A stretch of DNA of 64,000 nt, from the NCBI RefSeq assembly GCF_943734655.1, contig NC_071353.1:80756909-80820908 (forward strand). The letters are read 5' to 3'. Positions 1 through 10,317 of the stretch are shown piece after piece (within the stretch, counting starts at the first letter, position 1; each line of letters opens with the position of its first letter). The notes below the pieces were generated by a model, which saw only the letters and a list, made by a program, of their open reading frames with translations, did not search any database and was not told the DNA's origin. A program made the translations under genes and the position numbers. This stretch comes from Sabethes cyaneus (taxonomy: Eukaryota; Arthropoda; Insecta; Diptera; Culicidae).

Positions 1-561
1 CTCGGCGTTAGGAACCAAAAGCTACCTAAGTAAGCTGGAAACTACCTATCGTCTTATGTGCTTGAGAGTGGCGAGTGCGTATCGCACAAATTCACATGAC
101 GCAATCTGCGTCTAAGCGGGTATGATACCTATTGACATCATTATCTGCGGGGACGTGGAGTGCTTCAACCAACGTGAATCTACCACAAGACCGGCCTCGA
201 GGATCACATGGCAGCGGGCATAGTCTGATTTCACAAAAGGCCGGTATGCCCTCATTTCGTAAGCGAGAGATGCAATATGATGGCAGTGAGCGGACAGGAC
301 ACTACTCCAGATAACTTAGTCCAAAGGATGAGTTCAACTCCTTGAAGTAATACCGATAAGGTGGTGCCAGAGGGGATTGAGGCTGGAGACTCGAGTAGCG
401 TTTTAGTGGGTCTAGATCCTCACGCCCCAGCAGGGGGGTCGGGATACCTAACCCAACTCCCTTAGGTGTCTTCTCAGGTGTCTGATAGCACCGTATCTTC
501 CCAGGTGCTCAGCAGATTTAAAAAAAAGGATGAGTTCTGGCTCTGATGTGTGGGGAGCGCA
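1..561 (+). pseudogene. R1-clade LINE, decayed 3' end of ORF2
   Basis: This is a relic of the C-terminal part of an R1-type reverse transcriptase ORF. Read on the plus strand it matches, with many stops and frameshifts, the C-terminal half of the R1 copy at 10316-12010: both contain the stretch LRVASAYRT, then a CFNQR motif, and both end in a TTPDN motif. The sequence runs up to 561 except for an inserted block (336-524), then resumes at 5251 after a 4.7 kb insertion. R1-clade elements encode an APE endonuclease and reverse transcriptase and move by target-primed reverse transcription. This copy cannot make a protein. Confidence 0.75.
336..524 (+). mobile_element. 5'-truncated R1-type 3' end inserted in an R1 relic
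   Basis: A 189-bp block ending in a short A-rich tail sits between two copies of the 13-mer AAAGGATGAGTTC (323-335 and 525-537), which is the expected target-site duplication of a LINE insertion. The block holds the same 3'-UTR motifs (CTCGAGTAG, TTTTAGTGG, TCCTCACGC, CTCAGCAGATTT) as the host element's own 3' end at 5400-5505. So one family member jumped into another. Removing the block and one repeat restores continuity with the C-terminal coding sequence seen at 8999-9073. Confidence 0.7.
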
Positions 562-577
562 CAGAGGAGTAACTAGG

Positions 578-1451
578 GCAAAAAGCTGGCCAAAAAAAGA
601 AAAACATTTTTTTCGGTCTTCTAATATAATATATATATTTTTGTATGCTTAAATAGATGCTGCACAAAGTACTCTTAGTCAAAACACATGGAAACATACC
701 TGTAAGTTTTGGCAGGTGTACAAACATTGACAATATTTGAAACATTTTTTGAAAAATCATCAAGCATCAGGAAACGGATTCCATCAGAAGTAAACAAAAA
801 GATTAACAAAGGATATTTATCAAAACATAGGTTCATCATAAGTAATTCTAACTGGTTTGTAGGAAGAAAATTTAAAATTTTGAAAATATGACTTGTTTTA
901 AATAGTTTTGTCAAACAACTATTTTTTTGCAATTTTGTGCTTTTTCAACGGTAAAAAAGTTATCTAATCTTGCAGAATCTGGTCATACATTCTATGAAGG
1001 AATGAATCTTTGTGGTATTCTGAACAAATCGCTACCTAAAGCTCATCCGGAAACGTCCGGACTGGCATTTGCGACCCTTTTGAAAATTGTATGTTTCACA
1101 TTGTTTTGAAGGAAATATCGACCATTCGCATCTAGTCGCGTACTATCTTCTGTGCAAAATAATTCACCTTCAATACAATGGGCACACTAGCAATACTACA
1201 TGTCTAGGGATTATGAGGTCTGTTCTCCAAATATGTCACTATTTGAATCTACATTTCCATTCAACAAAATTCGCTGACAAAAATAGTAGGAAAAATGTTA
1301 GTTGGGTGACGGTAAAGTATGTAATAGTATGTGTGGCGCGATTGTTAATTGATAAATTGCATAACAGAAGTTATATATCACAGAGAAGACATCTGAGTTA
1401 ATTTAGTGTCGAAGAATCAGTCTACTGCAGTATCAACAATTTGGTATTAAC
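578..1451. other. AT-rich interior of hAT-like element, no recognisable gene
   Basis: This stretch lies between the left end of the hAT-like element and the nested Transib element. It holds short open frames on both strands (for example 1087-1401 plus, 675-932 minus), but none shows a motif I can place, and codon content looks like AT-rich noncoding DNA. Confidence 0.4.
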
Positions 1452-1456
1452 CAATG

Positions 1457-4430
1457 CACAGTGGTCCAGAAACGAAAGTTAAGTGGAAACTTACTTTTGC
1501 TGCTAAGCGATTTATAATAGCTCCCTACAATGTTCAGCAAAGTTATACAACTCTAAAGAACAATTAATGCGAAGTCAACGACTAAGTTCCAGTTTGGCTT
1601 GTAAACTCATAATCCATAATAACTTTTTATAAGAAAGAGATAGAAGGATAATTTCTTTGACAAAGTTGTAGCTAAAGATTATATAAGTAACTTTGCCAAA
1701 GACATAGTAGGCGTATTTTTAGGCGTTTCTAACTTACAGGGTGTTTTACAACCAGACCTCTCAAAAATCATTTTTTCGCTGATTTCTTCAAATGCAGTGG
1801 TTTTATTGCATCGTAATGTTTTACAAAGTTGGTAATCTTATCAAAAGACATATTTTTGTAGAACATTGTATGTTGAAAACTCATACGTATAACGAGTTCT
1901 AACGTTTTTCCTGTATTTTTTTAGTCTATTTTGGAATAGAATATCTCAAAAAGGGGCAAACGAAAAAAATCAAACTTGGCCGTTTCTGAAAGCTTAGAGT
2001 TTTATCTCAAACATATGTGAAAATAAAAAACTGGTTTTTTCTCTAACTCGAGTAATTTCAGTTTAATTATTTCATGTTTGACCATTTTCTACTATGCAGT
2101 ATTTTTCAATATCTTCTTGAAGACGATTAAAGTCAATATGTCAATAGTAAAAAAGAAATTTATCGTACCTTGACACAATTTCTTCTGATTGTCACGTAAA
2201 ATAGCCTTCGAACTCCGAATATGACATCAGTTTTCTATCAGCACCAGCTGTTTTTGATAAATATCTATTTTTCAATTTTCATTATTTTGCAAATATGCTC
2301 AATCTACCATCTACCAATCCACCAAAAAAAATATTGGCTATTTCATACGTAATATTGTTAACTGTTATTTTAGTTATGTCATTTTTTAATCGCAGGTAAG
2401 TATATCAAAACAGGCAAAGAGGTAAAAGAGAAAAAAACCTTTAGATCCTTTTCGCAAACTTCAACCACCTTATATTAGAATATCGTTGATTTGGAAAACA
2501 AAAAGGGTAGTCATTTATTTGAGAGATTCAAAAAATGTTTTGTTTTCGAAATATTTTATTATTGTTAGCAATATAATAATTTATTATATTATTAATTGGT
2601 TTGCGCTTGGTGGAAGCTCCAGAGTACGTGTACAATACGTACGATTTTGTATTGCAATGACTGGATCGGACGACAGCAGGAGGCGTTTGAATACATCCTC
2701 CAAATTGGCAAATTTTCTGGCGTGAAATTCCCTGAACTTACGAATGTATTTATTTCGCGTTTCCTGTACTTCTTCGCTTAATAACCCTATGGGTAGCGCC
2801 GTAGCCTTAATAATATCTGCGCCGTGTACTAGCATTTTATGAACAATTGGCGATATAGCTAATATAGAATTAAATGGGAAAGAATCTCCTAAACTACCGA
2901 ATTACTTTCACGAACATTTTAGATACTAATTTAAAATAACAGTAACGGTACCCTCAAATCTTTTGACGAAAAACTCCAGGATTCTAATAGGATTTGCTTG
3001 AAAACGTTCCTCCTTTTTTACTACGATTATAGTCGCGTTCCTGTTCCTGAATACGTATAAGACATCAATTTTAAGACTTCTCAGCTTTCTGACACTAAAG
3101 TAATTTAAAAGATTGCTTTAGACTAGAATCAGAAATATCATTATAAAATTTAATTTCATGTGCATATATCCAAGTGAAGATTTCCATGACTATTTGTAAA
3201 ATAATGAAAATTGTAAGATAGATATTTATCAAAAACAGCTGGTGCTGAGCTCCATTTGCAGAGAGGACGATACGACAGTGATTATTTGAAATCCAGGATA
3301 ACTGCTAACCAGAGTACAGTAGTTCTGTGGAGACCAAGGCCCTTCACTCTAAACCACCGTCGAACTAACTACGCGTGCAATGAACCAGCCTGCCGCTGTA
3401 TGCAGCTAATGAACAATTTTAGAAACATACTAAACTTAAACATGTCGACTGATACTACTAAGAAAAAACTTTCTGACTATTTCTGAGAGGTCAATTACAT
3501 GTACACTAAAACCTCTGCATTTTATATTATTTTGTATTTGGTATTATAATTTTTATATTTATGTAGGGATTGGATGATGGGCGAAGCCCATATATCTTGA
3601 CAATAAACAATTGTAAAAACTACCGTTATAAAAACTTATATAATGAATATTTTAGCAGTGGTTCGAAAACTAGCACATGGTCGAAAAACTAGATCGCTTA
3701 ACTTATCCGGAGTTCGAATTGTGTCATGGTACGACAAATTTCCTTTTTGCTATTGACATGTTGACTTTAATCGTCTTCAAGAAGATATTGGAAAATACTG
3801 CATAGTAGAAAATGGTCAAACATGAAATAATTAAACTGAAATTACTCGAGTTATAGAAAAAACCAGTTTTTTATTTTCACATATATTTGAGATAAAACTC
3901 TAAGCTTTCAGAAACGGCCAAGTTTGATTTTTTTCGTTTGCCCCTTTTTGAGATATTCTATTCCAAAAAAGACTAAAAAAACACAGGAAAAACGTTATAA
4001 CTCGTTATACGTATGAGTTTTCAACCTACAATGTTCTACAAAAATATGTCTTTTGATAAGATAACCAACTTTGTAAAACATTATGATACAATAAAATCAT
4101 TGCATTTGAAGTAATCAGCGAAAAAGTGATTTTTGAGAGGTCTTTTTATAAAACACACTGTAAGTTAGAAACGCCTAAAAATACGCCTACTATGTCTTTG
4201 GCAAAGTTACTTGTATGATCTTTAGCTACAACTTTATAGAAAGAATTATCCTTCTATCTCTTTCTTCTAAAAAGTTATTATGTGTTATGTGTTTACAAGC
4301 CAAACTGGAACTTAGTCGTTGATTTCGCATTGATTGTTTTTTAGAGTTGTACAACTTTGCTGAACATTGTGGGGAGCTATTTTGAACCACAAAAAACTTT
4401 CCACTTAATTTTCGCTGCTGGACCACTGTG
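1457..4430. mobile_element. Transib-type DNA transposon relic
   Basis: The ends read CACAGTGGTCC at 1457 and its complement ending at 4430. They are flanked by a perfect 5-bp duplication CAATG (1452-1456 and 4431-4435). The terminal CACAGTG is the heptamer of V(D)J recombination signals, and heptamer-like ends plus 5-bp duplications are established Transib features. Long inverted arms (about 1457-2200 against 3720-4430) are similar over some 700 bp, and a second inverted pair lies inside (about 2237-2300 against 3190-3250). The interior keeps a transposase fragment at 2584-2880 on the minus strand. It is non-autonomous now, because most of the transposase is missing. Confidence 0.72.
2584..2880 (-). 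pseudogene. Transib (RAG1-like) transposase, C-terminal fragment
   Basis: The open frame encodes about 90 residues: VHKMLVHGADII, then LPIGLLSEEVQETRNK, then RKFREFHARK, then LLLSSDP. This order matches the C-terminal catalytic region of Transib transposases. It parallels vertebrate RAG1, where the catalytic glutamate lies in a similar Glu...GluxxxNK-RxFRK block shortly before the C-terminus. The likely catalytic Glu is one of those in SEEVQETRNK. Full-length Transib transposases are several hundred residues, so this is a fragment. Its place inside a CACAGTG-ended element supports the call. It should have acted in the nucleus as a cut-and-paste recombinase. Confidence 0.68.
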
Positions 4431-4647
4431 CAATGTCTTTTTTTTATATGAATCAGAGACAAACAAGATACTCATTGATTTACTCATGCATTTGTAGGTT
4501 TTGTAGATGGCTAAATAGTGAATAGTTAATAGAAGAAAAGCATAATTTGCACTATTAAGTGAATTGAAATGACTTGTACTGGCACCAGTTTGTTACAAAA
4601 TTAACTATTTTTACGTTTCATTTCATATTCGAGCGAAATATTACTTA

Positions 4648-5209
4648 GGGTAGATGCTCCAGTAGTTGTGGTAGCACCAGTAGTGGTGGAAACTCGAAAT
4701 ATATCATAATTTTGGCGGATTTCGAGATAATTTCAGTTTTATATTGTTAAATATATATTTGTTAACAGTTTTATCTAAGACACACAGTTAAAATTCAAGA
4801 TGTTGGAGCAAAAATTGCAAATTCCTTATCAGCGGACCAATCAAGTGGAATTGCTTAAGAAATTCGTAACAATCCATAGCATTTTAACAAGCCTACGCTG
4901 TTATCCACCTGCTCCCATGCTCACTGCAAGCGTTGCTAAGGCGGTAAACAACATTCCACTATTATAGGCAAATTTTCCACTATTATAGGAACATTACCAC
5001 TACTTTGGGAGCACATACTAATGTCAGAAAAAGCAATATTTTAGATATATCAACCAGCAGAATCGTATAATTTTGGTAGGTATTTAAAGCCAACATTACG
5101 GTGCACCATATTATCATGTAGTTCAATTGGAAACTGATAAATTGAGCGTTCAAATTGTCTTTACACACTATCCACCGACATAATCCCTCCATTACTGGAG
5201 CATCTACCC
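4648..5209. mobile_element. MITE with TA target duplication
   Basis: GGGTAGATGCTCCAGTA at 4648 is repeated inverted at the right end, finishing at 5209, and both sides are flanked by TA (4646-4647 and 5210-5211). The 562-bp interior is AT-rich and has no coding potential. TA duplications are typical of Tc1/mariner/pogo-mobilised elements. It was inserted in the hAT-like element. Confidence 0.65.
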
Positions 5210-5250
5210 TAATACGTAAGAAAATAATTTTGGCCTAGTTACTCCTCTGT

Positions 5251-5505
5251 GGAGCGGTCAATGCGGTTGCTACCTAGATTGTACTACATTTAGCTAGAAA
5301 ACCGCTAAAAAGCCAATAAATGGCTAGCAAACAGTCTAACTACCATAGCAGTCCAGTAGTTATCTAAGAGGGTGCGTTAAGCACAATAGTGAGCCAGGCT
5401 TGACTCGAGTAGGGTTTTAGTGGATCGGAATCCTCACGCTTCATTTGGGGGAATCGGGATAACCAACCCCACACTACCTGCTATCTTCACAGGTTCTCAG
5501 CAGAT
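5251..5505 (+). mobile_element. R1 LINE 3' terminal coding remnant and 3' UTR
   Basis: This continues the R1 relic of 1-561 after the hAT-like insertion: GGAGCGGTCAATGCGG follows on from the left part, as in the homologous stretch 9000-9045. It ends with the family 3'-UTR motifs (CTCGAGTAGGG, TTTTAGTGG, TCCTCACGC, CTCAGCAGATTT) that also occur at 390-520. Confidence 0.65.
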
Positions 5506-5759
5506 TTCTCTACTCGTAAAAAAATCCTTTATCGACTCTTCCGTTAAATTCGCAGCTTGTCCTTGGTCAATGTTGTAGGCGTAATAACTGGAATTATTTT
5601 GGACACCTTGCGGCGCTTCCAGTTTCGACACCTTGAAAATTTCTGGAGGGGGCGTGGACCCCCAGGCACCCCTCATAGCTACACTAATGTAACTTTTTAA
5701 AGTTACAAATCTCGTATGCCCGCTTAACTTATACAAGAAATCAAATAATGATATATTAC

Positions 5760-5882
5760 CTGTCAACGAAGTTTGAACGGCTTCCGATTTTCTTGATTCT
5801 TGAGTTGGTATACACAACGATACTGTCATTACCGCTCCAAGGCTAGTGCCTAACCACATTGTTGGAAGTGCTAATGATGGAT
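5760..5882 (-). CDS. Internal coding exon, tomosyn/STXBP5-like
   Basis: Read on the minus strand, a pyrimidine-rich tract ending ATTATTATTGCAG is followed by 123 open bases and then a donor G|GTAATA. The exon is phase 1 at both ends. It encodes about 41 residues including PTMWLGTSLGAVMTVSL, then CIPTQESRKSEAVQTSL. The block 'TMWLGTSLG' followed by a hydrophobic beta strand and 'xxPxxxxRKxxxV' resembles a WD40 blade of tomosyn (syntaxin-binding protein 5) and related Lgl-family proteins. Tomosyn binds syntaxin and SNAP25 and restrains vesicle fusion. No neighbouring exon was found in the window, which would fit very long introns. The exon itself is well supported; the family assignment is from memory of conserved motifs. 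An Lgl-family paralogue is the main alternative. Confidence 0.6.
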
Positions 5883-6008
5883 CTGCAATAATAATTAGGT
5901 ATAAAGAAAACACTATTTTATAATAGAAGATGTGCAAATACATGGACAATTTGTTTGATTGTTGAAATTTTTTATTTTTAGCGATTGAAGTAATTTGGCG
6001 CATATGCC

Positions 6009-6717
6009 GACATAAACGACTAAAACTTTTGAAAATTCCATTATTTTTTTTTTTCAGATTTTTTTCTGCTGTCTTTTCCGCTCATTTTGATACTAGCTTT
6101 GTAAAGATCCGACCACGGGAAGTGGCCGAAAAACGATCAGCAACCTTGACGAAATAAAACGCCGCTCCTGAAAACCCTCGATTTTCAAACTTTAGGTACC
6201 TTTTTCTCAGAAACTACACAACGTATCGGAACAAACTTTTTTTTTTGGTTTTGTTGGTAGTAGCTTGACAAAGACTTGTAAACCTTTTGAGTTTTGTAAA
6301 TGAAACACAGCCAGAAACAAAGTAAAAGAATACAAAATTTGATTTTTCCAATCAGTTTCAGTCTCTTCTTCTTTTTCGTTTTTCTTAAGCTGTATTTCGT
6401 TTACAAAGCTCAAAAGTTATAAAAGTTTTTGTCAACATACTGCCAACAAAACAAAAAAAGCTTGTTCCAATACGTTGTGTAGTTCCTGAGAAAAAAGTAC
6501 CTAAAGTTTGAAGATCGTGGGTTTCAGGAGTGGCGTTTTATTTCGTCAAGGTTGTTCCACGCCGCACTTGAACGCTTATGTGTATGATCGTTTTGCGGCC
6601 ACTTTCTGCGGTCGGATCATTATAAAAATAATATCAAAATAAGCGGAAAAGACTGTAGAATCAAAATCTAAAATAAAAATAATAATGCAATTTTCAAAAG
6701 TTTTAGTCGTTTATGTC
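6009..6717. mobile_element. Non-autonomous foldback/MITE with roughly 280-bp inverted arms
   Basis: GACATAAACGACTAAAAC at 6009 is mirrored at 6700-6717, and the arms (about 6009-6290 and 6425-6717) remain alignable in inverted orientation. Shared blocks include TTCCGCT, CGACCACGG/GCAGAAAG, GCGTTTTATTTCGTC and TAGGTAC. The middle is a short AT-rich loop. There is no coding potential and no clear target duplication, so the superfamily is not assigned. Confidence 0.65.
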
Positions 6718-7544
6718 CCGTTAGGAGGATAGAAGAGGCGAACCAGATGTCGGCTGAAGACTTGTATTTTGAATCTAATATAAACCAAAGGGGGTTTCCG
6801 CTAGAATCCCGAACAATGAGAGGCTATATTGAACGATGACCCAGGACCATAAATTCGGCTCCAAGTTTATCTACTGGAATAGTAAAGCATAGTAAAAGGA
6901 ACCCTCACTCAGTTTATTTACATTTTGTAGTTAGGCCCTTTTTAAAAGCTGGTACCGAAATGTCCGTAGAAGCAAAACTGACATCTGGTGCTAACCAAAC
7001 CGTGTTTGGTCAGTTTGTAGGGGCTCACGCCATAAACCCTGGGTCAAGGAACAGTCGTTGAGCGGTTGTAAGTAGCCCGTTTTTCCTGTAACGACCGTGT
7101 TCCCCCAGTCGGTGCCGGTAATATAACGCGCCGATATTTCGTCGTTTAACCTATAAGGTGCACGAACTATTAGATTTAAGTTTAATTCACATCATTTTAC
7201 AACTAAGTCTTTATCAACTTACGTTATGGAAGCACTCCTGTAGCGAATAAGTTTTGTATAACAATAGCACATAAGAACTTAGGTCTTAAGTATAATTTTA
7301 GTTATGATAAGTTTTAATTTTGATAATTATTCGCTAAGCACGTTGTACAGCACTAATTCCCAATGACAAGCCGTTTTTGATCGATGACCGTGATTTGCAA
7401 TATTTTCCTTCACCGACCAAGAGACAGTTCGATCGTTTGAAGGATCATATGTCAGCCGATCATCTGACAGCACGGTGAAGCGTCGCGTTGTCAAAGTACT
7501 GTATGCGTAGGTGCGGCGTAGCACGGAGGGCGTGCGCAACACAT
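6718..7544. other. Unassigned AT-rich DNA
   Basis: I see no gene here. The segment has some G+C-richer blocks (7020-7130) and an AT-rich stretch (7160-7320) that could be old element ends. No terminal repeats or coding motifs could be confirmed. Confidence 0.4.
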
Positions 7545-7598
7545 TCATACATACATACATACATACATACATACACATATGCATACATACATACATTA
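7545..7598. repeat. (CATA)n microsatellite
   Basis: This is a short run of CATA units with two interruptions, directly abutting the left end of the pogo-like MITE. Confidence 0.85.
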
Positions 7599-7600
7599 TA

Positions 7601-8004
7601 CCGTGGACCCCCGTTCGTTTGACCATTTTCAATCTGAACACTTTTTAATTTGAACCCCGTTGGTTTGCACGACGTGCAAATTAAAAATGGTTCAAATGTC
7701 ATTCTCAACATGACATCATTTGTTTATGTAGACAATGCACAGAAACACGATTCGTTTGTACTGACCTAGCGCGTTTAATCGGTTTCACATTTCGTTTTCC
7801 TAACGATTAAGAGAGAAATCCGATCGGAAAATGCAATATTCGCACTTGCAACTGCCAACTAAAACAAACCACCAAAACAATAACAAAGAGCAGGGCGACC
7901 AGTTCACACAGGTTTCAGCATATTTCGGGTTACCAGTTGTTCAAATTAAAAAGTAACCCCGTTAGTTTGCATGAGGAATCGTTCAAACGAACGGGGGTCC
8001 ACTG
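7601..8004. mobile_element. Pogo-like MITE
   Basis: The right end, read inward, is CAGTGGACCCCCGTTCG and the left end is the same with one mismatch (C for A at the second base). Both ends are flanked by TA (7599-7600 and 8005-8006). CAG-type ends with TA duplication fit the pogo group of the Tc1/mariner superfamily. The 404-bp body contains internal inverted copies of GTTTGCA-type sequence and no transposase. Confidence 0.7.
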
Positions 8005-8006
8005 TA

Positions 8007-9000
<994 letters not shown>

Positions 9001-9073
9001 GTGAGCAGTCGCATTGACCGTTCCCCAGACGTCCGAGCTAGAACACATCCTTTGGATTAAGTTATCTGGAGTA

Positions 9074-10317
9074 TTTTGCCTGAGTGTGGTTGCGTGACCG
9101 TAGTGTGTGTCAATGTAGCAGTAGAAGCTTGGATGTGCTGTATTCGCCATTGCTATCATGGATTTGTTTTGTCGACTGTAGAATTTAATATTCTCGTTTT
9201 AATTGGCTGTCAGTCTATTGATAGTCGAACAGATTTTGTAGTCTTTCCAACGTTTCAACTGTTTATTTCAGTCTTCTTCAGGGATTGCTACAATGTGTTA
9301 CATATTAGGTCTGTCGTAAAATGTTTTTAAGTTATACGTACAATACTGTCTGCTCTTTGTCAAGTATCTGTGTCTCGTAGAAATTACTTGTCGTTAAAAT
9401 TGTTTTTGTCGCACATCTATTTTGTATAGGGATGGATTTAAAACTGTTGTCTGTCGTAAAATTTGATTTAAAAAACCTGTTATTTTGTCTAATTAACTGG
9501 ATCATTGCACCTGTTTTTCCTGTATGTACACTGACGGTCTTACGTCCACTAACTGTATTGTATGTTTTATGTTTAACTGATCTAGTCTAACTGATATGGG
9601 TATGGGTGTTGGTATGTTTTAGTCTGGCTAACAATCCTGCATATGTATGGTTAATGCCATCTACATCATTTCGTTTGTTGATAGAATTGCTAGTGTTTGA
9701 AATGTGGCACATTTCTAGTATCGGTAGTGTGGATTTTTTGAAGCTGCGATCGATAATTTTGGTGTTGGTCAGATCGAATCGATGATTCTGATCTATGCAG
9801 TGGGCTATTAGAGCTGTTTTTTCTCTGAGAGAAATAATCTGGTGGTCGTTTACTGAGAGGCCGTCGTGCAACAGTTTTTCCAGCTGATTGACAGTGGTTT
9901 GATGTCCAGAGAGTCTCGTTTTTAAGTGGTTAGTGGTCATACCAATATACACTGAATCACAACTTTGACACTTAGTGCTGTATATTACGTTGTGTTGTTG
10001 TAGCGGTGGGACGATATCTTTTACTAGAGGGAGAAAGGCTCTTACATTGTTGGTAGTGGTGTATGCTAGCTTTACGTTGTCAAATTCTCTTTTGAGAATC
10101 TTGGCAATCCGAGGCGACAGGTCGGCTATGTGTGGGATGGATATGTAGATCGGTTCAGCTGGTAGATCTGTGACTGGGTTCCTCTCTGACGGTTGTATAG
10201 GCTTCGGTGTCGTGTGCGAAGTGGGGTTGCTCGATGCTGGGGTGTTTGCTTGGTGATCGGTGCTTGGTGATGGTGATCACACAGGCTAAAACAATATGCA
10301 TCTCTAAATGTTAAATT
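9074..10317 (-). mobile_element. Penelope-like element, 5'-truncated, inserted in R1
   Basis: A perfect 14-bp direct repeat AGTTATCTGGAGTA (9060-9073 and 10318-10331) flanks this 1244-bp block. Outside it, the R1 ORF2 C-terminus reads from the right flank (ending TTPDN) into the left flank (TPDNLIQRM). The block holds the GIY-YIG domain of a Penelope-like element plus about 500 bp of downstream sequence (9074-9586), and lacks the reverse transcriptase, as expected of a 5' truncation. Confidence 0.8.
9587..10278 (-). pseudogene. Penelope-like element: linker and GIY-YIG endonuclease domain
   Basis: Open for about 230 codons after an in-frame TGA at 10278-10280. The N-terminal half (NPVTDLPAEPIYISIPHIAD..., then LSPRIAKILKREFDNV) resembles the linker before the nuclease. 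Next come CQSCDSVYIGMTTNHLKTRL and SGHQ, the CxxC zinc-like pair and the GIY-YIG core of Penelope-like retroelements. The catalytic Arg (KTRLSGH) is present. An Asn/Glu-type late residue was not settled by eye. The domain nicks target DNA for insertion. The upstream reverse transcriptase is absent, so the fragment is probably inactive although the frame is open. Confidence 0.82.

Larger units (their letters stand above)
562..5250. mobile_element. hAT-like DNA element with 16-bp terminal inverted repeats
   Basis: CAGAGGAGTAACTAGG at 562-577 is the exact reverse complement of 5234-5249. The outer flanks share GGAGCG (554-559 and 5251-5256), which fits a decayed 8-bp target duplication, and the R1 relic reads on across the two flanks. 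Terminal CAG and an 8-bp duplication are hAT-superfamily traits. I see no hAT transposase inside. The interior (578-1451 and 4436-4646) is AT-rich without a recognisable gene. Most of the length is made of later insertions. Confidence 0.6.

Noticed and set aside
5497..6003. Single 168-aa minus-strand protein
   Set aside because: Only its central 41 residues look conserved, and they are bounded by splice sites; the rest is read-through into introns.
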